46,812 nucleotides of DNA from Fibrobacterota bacterium (GTDB lineage Bacteria; Fibrobacterota; Fibrobacteria; UBA11236). The translations under genes and the position numbers were made by a program. Each line of letters starts with the position of its first letter. Positions within the stretch are counted from its first letter, which is position 1. The notes beneath the pieces were generated by a model. That model searched no databases. It was not told the DNA's origin and saw only the letters and a list, made by a program, of their open reading frames with translations. The DNA lies in contig JAQBPN010000073.1 of assembly GCA_028287505.1 (NCBI GenBank), positions 1 through 46,812 on the forward strand. Reading direction: 5' to 3'. Shown in pieces: positions 8,742-15,791 of the stretch.

Positions 8742-9968
8742 TCAGGAGGAGAGCTCGTTGACCTTGATGCGGGAGGCGGCGGGCTTGCGCTGCATGGGCA
8801 TTTCCACGCGCACGGAAGTGCGCTCGATGCGGCGCCACATACCGCCTTTGCCGCCTTCACTCTTGAACATGGCGCGGAACATGCCGACCGCCAGGGCCAG
8901 ATTCATGGATACGAAGTAGAAGGGAATGAGGAGCAGCTTGGATTTGCGGGTCTTGCCGTTGCGGGCATAGCCGAGGCCGGCCACGAAAAAGAACATGACC
9001 TGGGCGGCGAAAGCGGCGTAGTAGAACGGGGCGCGGCCCAGCAGGCAGGCGTTCGAGATCAGGAGTATCATCATCAGTACGGGGGCGATCCAACGCAGGA
9101 ACTTGTGGGAAAAGAAACCGTAGGCCACCAGGCCGCGGAGAGGGTTCAGCAGGGGGATGTATTTGGACAGCAAATTGAAATTGGCCTGGCTGATGCGCAC
9201 CTTGCGGTGGAACTCTCCGTAGGTCTCCAGGGAGGTTTCTTCGCTGCCGATGGCCTGAGGCTCGTAAATGGCGGCTTTGCCGGCCTTGAGCACCCGGGTG
9301 GTGACGAAGAAATCGTCCATGACCGTCTTTTCCACGGGGATGCGTTCGAACAGTTCCCGGCGGATGGCGTAGATGCCGCCGTTGGCCCCGATGACGATGC
9401 CGAGCTTGCCTTCCAGCTTCTTGATTTCCGATTCCAGGTTCCAGTAGATGCTCTCGCCTATCCCAAGGGCGGAATGCCCGGCATCGTGCAGGATGAGCCG
9501 GCCGCACACGCACCCGATGGTGGGATCCTCGAAATGGGCCAGGAGCTTCTGCAGGGCGTTGCGGAGCAGCATGGTGTTGGCGTCGCAGAAGACCAGGATG
9601 TCGCCCTGGGCCGCGGGCACCAATTGGTTCAGCACCGTGGCCTTGCCGCCCCGTTGATTGAAGGCAAACAGCTTGACGTCCGGAGCGTATTTGGAAACGA
9701 TGGCATTGGTCTTATCGGTGGAAGCGTCCGAGCCGATGAGGATCTCCAGGTTCTTGCGCGGGAACTCCAGGTCGAAACAGTTGCGGATCTTCTCTTCGAT
9801 CACCCGCTCCTCGTTGTGCGCGGCGATGACCATGGAGACCTTGAATTTGCCGGGATTGCCTTGTTTGCGGCGCAGAGAGAAGAACAGGCTGAGCACGGGC
9901 AGGGAGATCGGGTACAGCAAATAGGTATGGAGCAGCAGCCCCGCGCTGACCAGGAATACGATTTCCAT
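8742..9968 (-). CDS. Membrane GT2 glycosyltransferase (cellulose-synthase-like)
   Basis: A 408-aa processive-type family 2 glycosyltransferase. It has an N-terminal membrane segment (about 3-32), then a GT-A domain: VSMVIAAHNEE, GSDASTDKT, the metal-binding FCDANT, MDDFFVTTRVLKAG (acceptor-binding and general-base region), and HRKVRISQANF in the place of the QxxRW helix. Several membrane helices follow (about 290-380) and a basic tail ends in NELSS. Such enzymes build or export surface polysaccharides. The start codon overlaps the stop of the thioredoxin-fold gene as TGATG, so the two are translationally coupled. The sugar is not predictable. Confidence 0.88.
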   Translation of the reverse strand: MEIVFLVSAGLLLHTYLLYPISLPVLSLFFSLRRKQGNPGKFKVSMVIAAHNEERVIEEKIRNCFDLEFPRKNLEILIGSDASTDKTNAIVSKYAPDVKLFAFNQRGGKATVLNQLVPAAQGDILVFCDANTMLLRNALQKLLAHFEDPTIGCVCGRLILHDAGHSALGIGESIYWNLESEIKKLEGKLGIVIGANGGIYAIRRELFERIPVEKTVMDDFFVTTRVLKAGKAAIYEPQAIGSEETSLETYGEFHRKVRISQANFNLLSKYIPLLNPLRGLVAYGFFSHKFLRWIAPVLMMILLISNACLLGRAPFYYAAFAAQVMFFFVAGLGYARNGKTRKSKLLLIPFYFVSMNLALAVGMFRAMFKSEGGKGGMWRRIERTSVRVEMPMQRKPAASRIKVNELSS

Positions 9969-10471
9969 CAAGAGGCGGCTTTCAAAAAGTCCTCGAAGGA
10001 TACTTTGCGCTCCCGGGCTCCGGAAGAGATGTAGTTGAGCAGCTTGACCATCAGTTCCGCGTCCGCAAAGGAAGCGAAGCTGCCGATAATCTCCCCTTTG
10101 GAGTTGAGGAAAAGCATGGTGGGAAAGCCTTCCACGCCCCAATTGGCGCTCAGCTCCCGCATGGTCATCTTCTTGCCCTTCCAGGTGACCACGTCTTCGC
10201 TTTCCGCGTTGAACTTGATGCTTTCGAAATTCTTTTCGAGCTCGGCCAGCACGGGCTTGGCCTTGAGAGTGGTGGCTTCCAACTGCTTGCAGTAGCCGCA
10301 CCAATCGGTATAGACGTCCACGAAGCTGTATTTCTTGGCCGCGGCGGCGTCCTTGAGTCCCTTTTCGAAAGGCTTCCATTTGACGATTTCGGCGCACTGG
10401 GGAGCGACCGAAAATGCATGCGCCCCCAGTAGGAGCGCGGAAATGGAAAGAACCCGCCGCATTGCGATCAT
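9968..10471 (-). CDS. Periplasmic thioredoxin-fold protein (CGYC)
   Basis: A 167-aa protein with a signal peptide (MIAMRRVLSISALLLGAHA), a thioredoxin fold with active site DWCGYCKQLE, and the cis-Pro loop GVEGFPTMLFLN. CxYC is typical of DsbD-C-terminus-like or DUF255/thioredoxin_7-like proteins, which act as periplasmic thiol reductases or oxidases. The neighbours support a joint role: trxA ends 1 nt upstream and the GT2 gene starts on this gene's stop codon. It might pass electrons within the envelope; its partner is not evident. Confidence 0.85.
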   Translation of the reverse strand: MIAMRRVLSISALLLGAHAFSVAPQCAEIVKWKPFEKGLKDAAAAKKYSFVDVYTDWCGYCKQLEATTLKAKPVLAELEKNFESIKFNAESEDVVTWKGKKMTMRELSANWGVEGFPTMLFLNSKGEIIGSFASFADAELMVKLLNYISSGARERKVSFEDFLKAAS

Positions 10472-10472
10472 G

Positions 10473-10805
10473 TTATTTCAGCGCGCTTTCGAGCTTCTCG
10501 CTGATCTTGCTCTTGGGGTAGGCGCCCACCAATTGCTGCACCACCGCGCCGTCCTTGAAGAACAACAGGGTGGGGATGCTGCGGATGCCGAACTTGCTGG
10601 CGATATCCGGGGCATCGTCGGTATTCAGCTTGCCGACCTTGGCCTTGCCCGCGTAATCCTTGGCGAGTTCTTCCACCACGGGTCCGACCATGCGGCACGG
10701 ACCGCACCAGGGGGCCCAGAAATCCACAAGCACGGTACCGGTGTAGGATGCGACTTCCGCTTCGAAGTTTTCGCTGGTCAGTTCCATCACAAATTCAGAT
10801 GACAT
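10473..10805 (-). CDS. trxA: Thioredoxin
   Basis: A 110-aa cytoplasmic thioredoxin of normal length with the canonical active site WAPWCGPCR (about residues 30-38), the conserved internal NTDDAPDIASKFGIRSIPT segment containing cis-Pro, and the terminal helix. It reduces protein disulfides using electrons from thioredoxin reductase. It is the second gene of a four-gene minus-strand operon (lipoprotein, trxA, periplasmic thioredoxin-fold protein, GT2), with gaps of 9 and 1 nt to its neighbours. Confidence 0.96.
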   Translation of the reverse strand: MSSEFVMELTSENFEAEVASYTGTVLVDFWAPWCGPCRMVGPVVEELAKDYAGKAKVGKLNTDDAPDIASKFGIRSIPTLLFFKDGAVVQQLVGAYPKSKISEKLESALK

Positions 10806-10814
10806 TAATAGCTC

Positions 10815-11165
10815 CTATTTCTTCTTCTCTTCTTTATGGCCCGCCTGGAAGGTCTCAACCTTGGCGACGACGTCTTCCTGGAACTTTCTCCAGGTATCCG
10901 GATGCGTCATCAGCTTTTCGGTCTCTTGATGGAACTCGGCCGGGGTGACATTGTGCTGCGCCAGTATCACCCTTCTCGCCTCGTTCACCTTCTCCAAGTC
11001 GTTGGCATACCCAACCGTAGCCAGTTTCAATTCAACGTACAAATCTACAAACTTGGCATCCGGGGTGAACTCACCCCTTCGGCATCCCATCAGGGCCAAT
11101 AGAACCAGCGGCAACAGCCTTAGCGCTCCGTTTTTTATAGTACTGCCGGTGCCTATGCCTGTCAA
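10815..11165 (-). CDS. Small lipoprotein, function unknown
   Basis: Up to 116 aa, with a lipoprotein signal ending in LLALMGC and a mature part of about 88 residues. The mature part is a predicted helical, charged domain (FVDLYVELKLATVGYANDLEKV) with a lysine tail KEEKKK; it loosely resembles DUF4296-type lipoproteins but I do not assign it. The longest frame begins at a TTG that is also the first base of a perfect TTGACA promoter box. If that promoter drives the gene, translation must start further downstream, for instance at a TTG or CTG just before PLVLLALMGC. The N-terminus is thus unresolved. It heads the trxA operon. Confidence 0.65.
   Translation of the reverse strand: MTGIGTGSTIKNGALRLLPLVLLALMGCRRGEFTPDAKFVDLYVELKLATVGYANDLEKVNEARRVILAQHNVTPAEFHQETEKLMTHPDTWRKFQEDVVAKVETFQAGHKEEKKK
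11137..11165 (-). promoter_or_regulatory. Sigma-70-type promoter of the trxA operon
   Basis: On the reverse strand a perfect TTGACA (11160-11165) is followed after exactly 17 nt by TACTAT (11137-11142), which runs into AAAAAAC. This is the best -35/-10 pair seen in the window. It overlaps the annotated 5' end of the lipoprotein gene. Confidence 0.6.
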
Positions 11166-11456
11166 TTCGAATTCCCCAATCCGGAGGCCGGCCGGACCCC
11201 ATCGGTAGTATCTGAAGTGAAGGAAGGTACAAAGGGCCCGCCGGGCGGGGCAAGTCGAAAAACGATTTTACCCGGGCCTGATGCGCCTACGCGGCCGGGA
11301 GCAACGCGTGGGAAGGCATTGCCCGGGCATCAGGGGTTTTTGCGGGACAGGAAGTACCGCTTCCACGGGGCCCGGAAAGGGTCTCCGGCGTTTCCCAAAA
11401 GACACCGGGATCAGGCGGAAACCATACCGGCCCGTTTGTGCATCAGCCGTCCGGTC

Positions 11457-12434
11457 TCAAACTCCCAAATAATAGTCGGAAGCGGTCTTCCCCTCCGGCA
11501 AGGCGGTGGGATCCGGAATGAGCTCCACTTCTTCCTTGAGAAACAGCCCCTGTACGTATTCTTCTCGGTTGAACCGGATCAAATCATCCAGGTCTTCGCC
11601 CACCCCCACCCAGCACACGGGAATCCCGAATTCCCGGCACAAGGGGATGATGGCCCCGCCCTTTGCCGTGCCGTCCAGCTTGGTCACCACCAGTCCGTCC
11701 AGTTTCACAATGGCATTGAACCCTTGTCCCTGTTGGATGGCGTTCTGCCCCGTATTGCCGTCCACCACCAGCAGGCATTCGTGCGGCAGCGCCTCGTCAT
11801 GCTTGCGCAGGACGCGCACCATCTTGCGCAGTTCCTCCATCAGATGGCCCTTGTTGTGGAGCCGTCCGGCCGTATCGATAATCAGGATATCCATGCCGCG
11901 CGCCTTGGCCGCCGCATAGGAATCGAAAGCCACCGAGGCCGCGTCCGCGCCCTCCTGATGCTTGATGATATCCACTTCCACCCGCTGCGCCCACTTCTCC
12001 AACTGCGCGATGGCGCCCGCCCGGAAGGTGTCCCCCGCCGCCACCATCACCGACATCCCCTGGGTCTTGTAATGGTGCGCCAGTTTTCCGATGGTCGTGG
12101 TCTTGCCCGCACCGTTCACGCCGATCATCAGGATCACGTGCGGCTTGGCCTTGGCAACCCAGACCGGCGTCTCCGGCATCAGGTTGCGCGTGGACTCGGC
12201 CATCCACGTCAATAGCTGCCTGGAATCGATTTCCTCGCCCTTGGCCTGCACGCGCACATCCTCCATGATGCGCGCCGCCACCTCCATGCTGATGTCCGCC
12301 GCCAGCAGCTTTTCCTCGATGTTCTCGATGACCTGCTCGGTGAGCTTGCCCTTGCCGAAGGCGCCCTTGACCTCTTTGACCACGCTCTCGCGGCTCCTGG
12401 TCAGGCCCTTGGCGATCTTGCTGAAAAAACCCAT
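11457..12434 (-). CDS. ftsY: Signal recognition particle receptor FtsY
   Basis: A 325-aa SRP GTPase. It has a short N-terminal part followed by the helical N domain (from about residue 20) and the G domain: GVNGAGKTTTIGKLA (G1), DTFRAGA (G2), DTAGRLHNK (G3), TKLDGTAKGG (G4) and the closing GVGEDLDDL. The acidic membrane-targeting A domain of E. coli FtsY is absent, as in many bacteria. It docks SRP-ribosome complexes at the inner membrane for co-translational insertion. The reverse strand shows GGGAAG before the ATG and a TATATT -10-like box at 12457-12462. The 291 nt between it and the downstream trxA operon lack a gene. Confidence 0.97.
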   Translation of the reverse strand: MGFFSKIAKGLTRSRESVVKEVKGAFGKGKLTEQVIENIEEKLLAADISMEVAARIMEDVRVQAKGEEIDSRQLLTWMAESTRNLMPETPVWVAKAKPHVILMIGVNGAGKTTTIGKLAHHYKTQGMSVMVAAGDTFRAGAIAQLEKWAQRVEVDIIKHQEGADAASVAFDSYAAAKARGMDILIIDTAGRLHNKGHLMEELRKMVRVLRKHDEALPHECLLVVDGNTGQNAIQQGQGFNAIVKLDGLVVTKLDGTAKGGAIIPLCREFGIPVCWVGVGEDLDDLIRFNREEYVQGLFLKEEVELIPDPTALPEGKTASDYYLGV

Positions 12435-12791
12435 TTATGACTTCCCGTTTTGATCGAATATAAAATAACCGCATCCAAAGAGGTTTTCCGCTCCGGCGCT
12501 CAAAGGATCGCCCACTCCAAGGCCCAAAGAGCCCATGCCGGGCAACGCCCGCGGTTTTCCAGGGGGAAATCATCCGGAACCGCAGCCACGCACCAGCCGA
12601 ATAGGAAAAAGGAGGCGACCCCTACCAATGGCCGAACCCTCCCACCCCCTCAGTAGACAAACTGATCGGACCCCATCGACCCCCTCTTGGGACCACGCAG
12701 CCCCGACGTCCAGCTAGATCTCTCAGATAGACGAAGCCCGGTTCCGCGGTTCATGACAGTTAAACGTACTGGATTCAACGATGGAAAGGGA
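12435..12791. other. Intergenic region upstream of ftsY
   Basis: No gene is supported here. The ftsY end is AT-rich with a TATATT box on the minus strand at 12457-12462, a likely promoter. The remainder is G/C-rich without a domain-like reading frame. It borders the inverted-repeat element that starts at 12792. Confidence 0.6.
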
Positions 12792-13082
12792 GCGTCCGCG
12801 CGGGCCCGAGGGGTTCCGGGCCATCAGGCGGAAGCGGCGGGAGTTGACCATTTCAAGAAAGCCCCCGTTTGCAGGCCATTCGGCCCGGGCGCGAACGAGC
12901 GGCTGCGTGACCGCTCTGCGAGAGCTGCCCATTTGCGAGTAAGCGCATCGACTCAAGGAATCGCCCGGCCGAACGGCCGGAAGCAACCTGTATCAGAAGC
13001 AAACCCGCTAGAGCCGGTTTTAAGCAGGCTCCAGTGGAGCCTGCTTTGGCGGGGTCGGAACCCCTCGGGCCCGCGCGGACGC
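12792..13082. repeat. 291-bp element with perfect 27-bp terminal inverted repeats
   Basis: Positions 12792-12818 and 13056-13082 are exact reverse complements over 27 bp; identity stops abruptly on both sides. Between them are 237 nt with further inverted repeats: AGCGG/CCGCT at 12898-12915, CCGGCC/GGCCGG at 12965-12980, and an 11-bp perfect stem at 13022-13046. No transposase or convincing ORF lies inside, and no clean target-site duplication is visible (only a 4-bp AGGG near both ends, offset by one base on the left). A non-autonomous mobile element or a structured non-coding element both fit. Confidence 0.7.
13022..13046. other. 11-bp perfect hairpin inside the inverted-repeat element
   Basis: AAGCAGGCTCC and GGAGCCTGCTT pair perfectly around a 3-nt loop. 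It lies downstream of the HDOD operon but lacks a U-run on either strand (plus strand continues TGGC, minus strand AAAA), so it is not a convincing intrinsic terminator. Confidence 0.6.
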
Positions 13083-13109
13083 AGGGTTGCCGCCTTTGAG
13101 CAAGACCGT

Positions 13110-13961
13110 CTAAGACCCCATCAAATCGCCGAAAGCATCAATCTCTTCTTTCTGAGAGAGAAGCCACTCGCCGAAAATCACCAGCTGTTCCACGGGCAGG
13201 TTGAACTCCTCGAGATAGGCCTCCTGGGTGGGCGGCGCGGACTCGCCGGGAACATTGGTGATCTGGAACGCATGGCTCACCAGGTCGGCCAGGTGGATGA
13301 CGATGACCTTGCGGTAGAAATCCTTGCTGGCCTCCGGCTGATGGTGGCAGGCGATGGCGTCCACCAGATCGGCCGGAAAGTTCCACCGCTCCGCGACCAG
13401 GCGGCCAATCCGGCCATGATCGAAACCGAACACCAGGTTTTCCGCTTCCGATAGGGTGACGGGACCGGTTTTCAGGGTCAGGCCCACCCGCTGGAATTCC
13501 CCCGAATCCATTTCGATCATGACGCCCAGATCGTGGAGCAGGCCCATGCTGAAAAGCTCTTCCTCTTCCTGCTTGGTATAGGCGCCCGTGAACTGCCCGA
13601 TATGGCGCGCCAGCATGGCCACGGAAATGGAATGCCGCCAGAAGTCGTTCCAATGACTGCCTCCGGTCGCGCCCAGGGACGCGGACAGGGCGATGCGGGA
13701 GATATTGTGGTTCCCGAGACGCACGATGGCGGCCTTGAGCGAAGTGATGGACTTGGGGGTGCCGAAGAAGACCGAGTTGGCGGCCTTGAGCACCTTGGAG
13801 GAGATGGCCGGCTCCTTCTCCAGGACCTGCACCAGATCGGCGGCGGAACAGGAGGGATCGCGCAGCACCGTCAGGGTCTGCCGGATAAGCGCGGGATTCT
13901 TGGGAACGCCGCCGTGGCGGGCGAAAAAGGCTTCCGGGTTTCCGAAGTCGCTTTCAGCCAT
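13110..13961 (-). CDS. HDOD domain protein
   Basis: A 283-aa protein, almost entirely one HDOD domain. The N-terminal helical part contains LIRQTLTVLRDPSCSAADLVQVLEKEPAISSKVLKAANS, the usual HDOD opening, followed by NSVFFGTPKSITSLKAAIVRLG. An HD-like step (MGLLHDLGV) is retained further on. HDOD proteins are mostly non-catalytic scaffolds in signalling, motility and stress. It is 29 nt downstream of a paralogue on the same strand, so the two are cotranscribed. No output domain is fused. Confidence 0.9.
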   Translation of the reverse strand: MAESDFGNPEAFFARHGGVPKNPALIRQTLTVLRDPSCSAADLVQVLEKEPAISSKVLKAANSVFFGTPKSITSLKAAIVRLGNHNISRIALSASLGATGGSHWNDFWRHSISVAMLARHIGQFTGAYTKQEEEELFSMGLLHDLGVMIEMDSGEFQRVGLTLKTGPVTLSEAENLVFGFDHGRIGRLVAERWNFPADLVDAIACHHQPEASKDFYRKVIVIHLADLVSHAFQITNVPGESAPPTQEAYLEEFNLPVEQLVIFGEWLLSQKEEIDAFGDLMGS

Positions 13962-13990
13962 ATTTCATGCGGGGCCGGATACGATCCGCT

Positions 13991-14869
13991 TTAATTGGCT
14001 TCGATCAGGGAGAAGAAAGGTTCCGCCTCCAGAATGTGCTTTTCCAGTTCCTCCAGGAGCTGCTCCTGGGTGATGCCCAGGTTCAGAACGGACTCGACGT
14101 CGGCGATGAGCGGAGCGTAGGTCTCCTTGTCCATGCAACCGCTGCCCTTCATATGGACGAGGTGGTTGGCGAAGTGCACGATGCAGGCCATGTCCTGGGA
14201 GGCTTTATCCTCCACGGGAGAATGGTGGTTGACGATGGGACCCTTCAGTTCGTTGGGCATCTGCCATTTGTCGACCAGCATGCCGCTCACGTCCGCGTGG
14301 CTCATTCCCAGCATGGACTTTTCCACCAGGAACAAGGGCAGGCCCTGTTCCTTGGCGGCTTTCAGGACGGGGATGTACTCCTCGTTGGAGAACTGTTCCA
14401 GGATGATTTTGCCGATGTCATGGAGCAGACCCGCGCTGAACGCGGTTTCCATGTCCACGAGCTTCTTCTTGCGATAGATCTGCGCGACCATCCGCGAGGC
14501 GATGCCGACCATGAAGGAATGCTTCCAGAACGCCTTACGGTCAAAGCTCACGAGTCCCGGCTTGGCGGGGAACACCTTGAGCACGGAGGCCGACAGGACC
14601 AGGCTGCGGATGGTGTTGAAGCCCAGGATGACGATGGCCGAATTGACCGATGAGATGGTGCGGGGGATGCCGTAGAATGCGGAGTTGGCGAGCCGGAGCA
14701 CCTTTGAGGTGAGGGCTACGTCCCTGGAAATGAATTTGGCCACATCCTCGGCGCTGGAATGGGGGTCGTTGACGATCTGCATCACCTTGGCGGCGATGGT
14801 GGGCATCGTGGGAATCTGTCCAAGATCCTGGATGATGCGCTGGTAACGTTTCTTGGACTCCTCGTTCAT
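13991..14869 (-). CDS. HDOD domain protein, paralogue
   Basis: A 292-aa HDOD protein sharing the same order of motifs as its downstream neighbour: LGQIPTMPTIAAKVMQIV, SRDVALTSKVLRLANSAFYG, ISSVNSAIVILGFNTIRSLVLSAS, and a well-kept HD motif AGLLHDIGKIIL. The tandem arrangement points to a duplication, or to two partners acting together. An AGGA lies ahead of the ATG, and a -10-like TAGAAT about 30 nt upstream may start the transcript. The clpP terminator separates it from the clpP unit. Confidence 0.9.
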   Translation of the reverse strand: MNEESKKRYQRIIQDLGQIPTMPTIAAKVMQIVNDPHSSAEDVAKFISRDVALTSKVLRLANSAFYGIPRTISSVNSAIVILGFNTIRSLVLSASVLKVFPAKPGLVSFDRKAFWKHSFMVGIASRMVAQIYRKKKLVDMETAFSAGLLHDIGKIILEQFSNEEYIPVLKAAKEQGLPLFLVEKSMLGMSHADVSGMLVDKWQMPNELKGPIVNHHSPVEDKASQDMACIVHFANHLVHMKGSGCMDKETYAPLIADVESVLNLGITQEQLLEELEKHILEAEPFFSLIEAN

Positions 14870-14899
14870 GTTCCTGATCTTTTTTGGGGTGCTTGGTTG

Positions 14900-14928
14900 A
14901 TTCTAACATGGTTCATCGGCGGAATAAA
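14900..14928 (-). promoter_or_regulatory. Candidate promoter of the HDOD operon
   Basis: On the reverse strand TAGAAT (-10, 14900-14905) lies 17 nt after TTTATT (-35, 14923-14928), giving a leader of about 25 nt before the HDOD start. The -10 is 5/6 to consensus; the -35 is weak. Confidence 0.35.
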
Positions 14929-15008
14929 AGGGGATAAGTCCCGGATTTTGCGCGGCCTGACTGCAGTAATCGAAAAGTAAAAAGCGGGTCTTTTCCGGAG
15001 GCCGAACG

Positions 15009-15044
15009 AAAAAAGAGCCGTCAAACCTGGTGTTTTGACGGCTC
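15009..15044 (-). terminator. Intrinsic terminator of clpP
   Basis: GAGCCGTCAAA (15015-15025) pairs perfectly with TTTGACGGCTC (15034-15044) around an 8-nt loop, and on the minus strand the stem is followed directly by TTTTTT. It lies 43 nt past the clpP stop codon and insulates the HDOD operon. Confidence 0.93.
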
Positions 15045-15086
15045 CGGAAAAAATGAGGCGGCGCCTTGGCGCGCCTGCCGGGGGTT

Positions 15087-15680
15087 TTAAAGCCTGTTTT
15101 CGATGATGTCGATCATGCCGTAGGTCTTGGCCTCGTCCGCGGTCATGAACCGGTCCCGATCCGTGTCCAGTTCGATTTGGTCCATGGATTTGCCGGTGGC
15201 GTCGGAAAGAATCTTGTTGAGCGCGGTGCGGATGCGCAGCATTTCCTCCGCCTGGATTTGGATGTCCGTGGCGGGCCCGTACATGTGGCCGGAAATAAGG
15301 GGCTGGTGGATCATGACGCGGGAGTTTTTCCAGGCATAGCGCTTGCCTTTGGTGCCGGCGCAGAGCAACACGGCCCCCATGGAAGCCGCCTGGCCGGAAA
15401 CGATGGTGACCACGTCCGACTTGACCGCCTCCATGGCGTCGAGGATGGCCAGACCGGAGGAGATCACGCCGCCAGGGCTGTTGATGTAGAAATAGATGTC
15501 TTCATGGTTCTGGGTGTCGAGATAGATGAGCTGCTTGACGATTTTCTCGGCAGCGGCGTCGTCCACTGGAGACCACAGGAAGATCTTCCTGGCCTTGATG
15601 AAGGACTCCATGATTTCCTTGGCGAGGAACGAAGTCTCTTCCTTGTCCTTCTCTTTGTCTTTGTCGTCATTCCTGATCAT
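15087..15680 (-). CDS. clpP: ATP-dependent Clp protease proteolytic subunit
   Basis: A 197-aa ClpP with the catalytic Ser in GQAASMGA, the catalytic His in SRVMIHQPL and the Asp in the TDRDRFM segment, plus the INSPGG strand. It forms the double-heptamer chamber that degrades substrates delivered by ClpX or ClpA. The frame is open for 30 more codons upstream, but a perfect extended -10 box at 15715-15723 would start transcription near 15708, so the start is placed at MIRNDDKDKEK (15680). The N-terminus carries an unusual Lys/Asp/Glu-rich stretch (residues about 3-15) before the normal fold. It is followed by a strong terminator; no clpX or tig is adjacent in this window. Confidence 0.94.
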   Translation of the reverse strand: MIRNDDKDKEKDKEETSFLAKEIMESFIKARKIFLWSPVDDAAAEKIVKQLIYLDTQNHEDIYFYINSPGGVISSGLAILDAMEAVKSDVVTIVSGQAASMGAVLLCAGTKGKRYAWKNSRVMIHQPLISGHMYGPATDIQIQAEEMLRIRTALNKILSDATGKSMDQIELDTDRDRFMTADEAKTYGMIDIIENRL

Positions 15681-15714
15681 GTTGCCGCCGTGACTTTGGT
15701 TGAGGGTTCTCCGG

Positions 15715-15723
15715 ATTATATCA
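15715..15723 (-). promoter_or_regulatory. Extended -10 promoter of clpP
   Basis: The reverse strand reads TGATATAAT, a perfect extended -10 (TGnTATAAT). No good -35 is seen at 16-18 nt, as is usual for extended -10 promoters. Predicted transcription begins near 15708, 28 nt before the chosen clpP start. Confidence 0.6.
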
Positions 15724-15791
15724 TCAATATACGAACACCATAAATAGAAATTTCGTCCGGGGGAATGCAATGTTCCCCTGACAAAACGGTT

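Noticed and set aside
12792-13082. SRP RNA, tmRNA or RNase P RNA in the structured intergenic element near ftsY
   Set aside because: The conserved SRP loop sequence, the tmRNA tag region and the RNase P core motifs were not found; only generic hairpins are present.
12687-13454. A 255-aa plus-strand frame crossing the inverted-repeat element and the HDOD gene
   Set aside because: It contains the same short peptide pattern from the repeat end and then runs antisense to a clear HDOD gene, with no ribosome-binding site.
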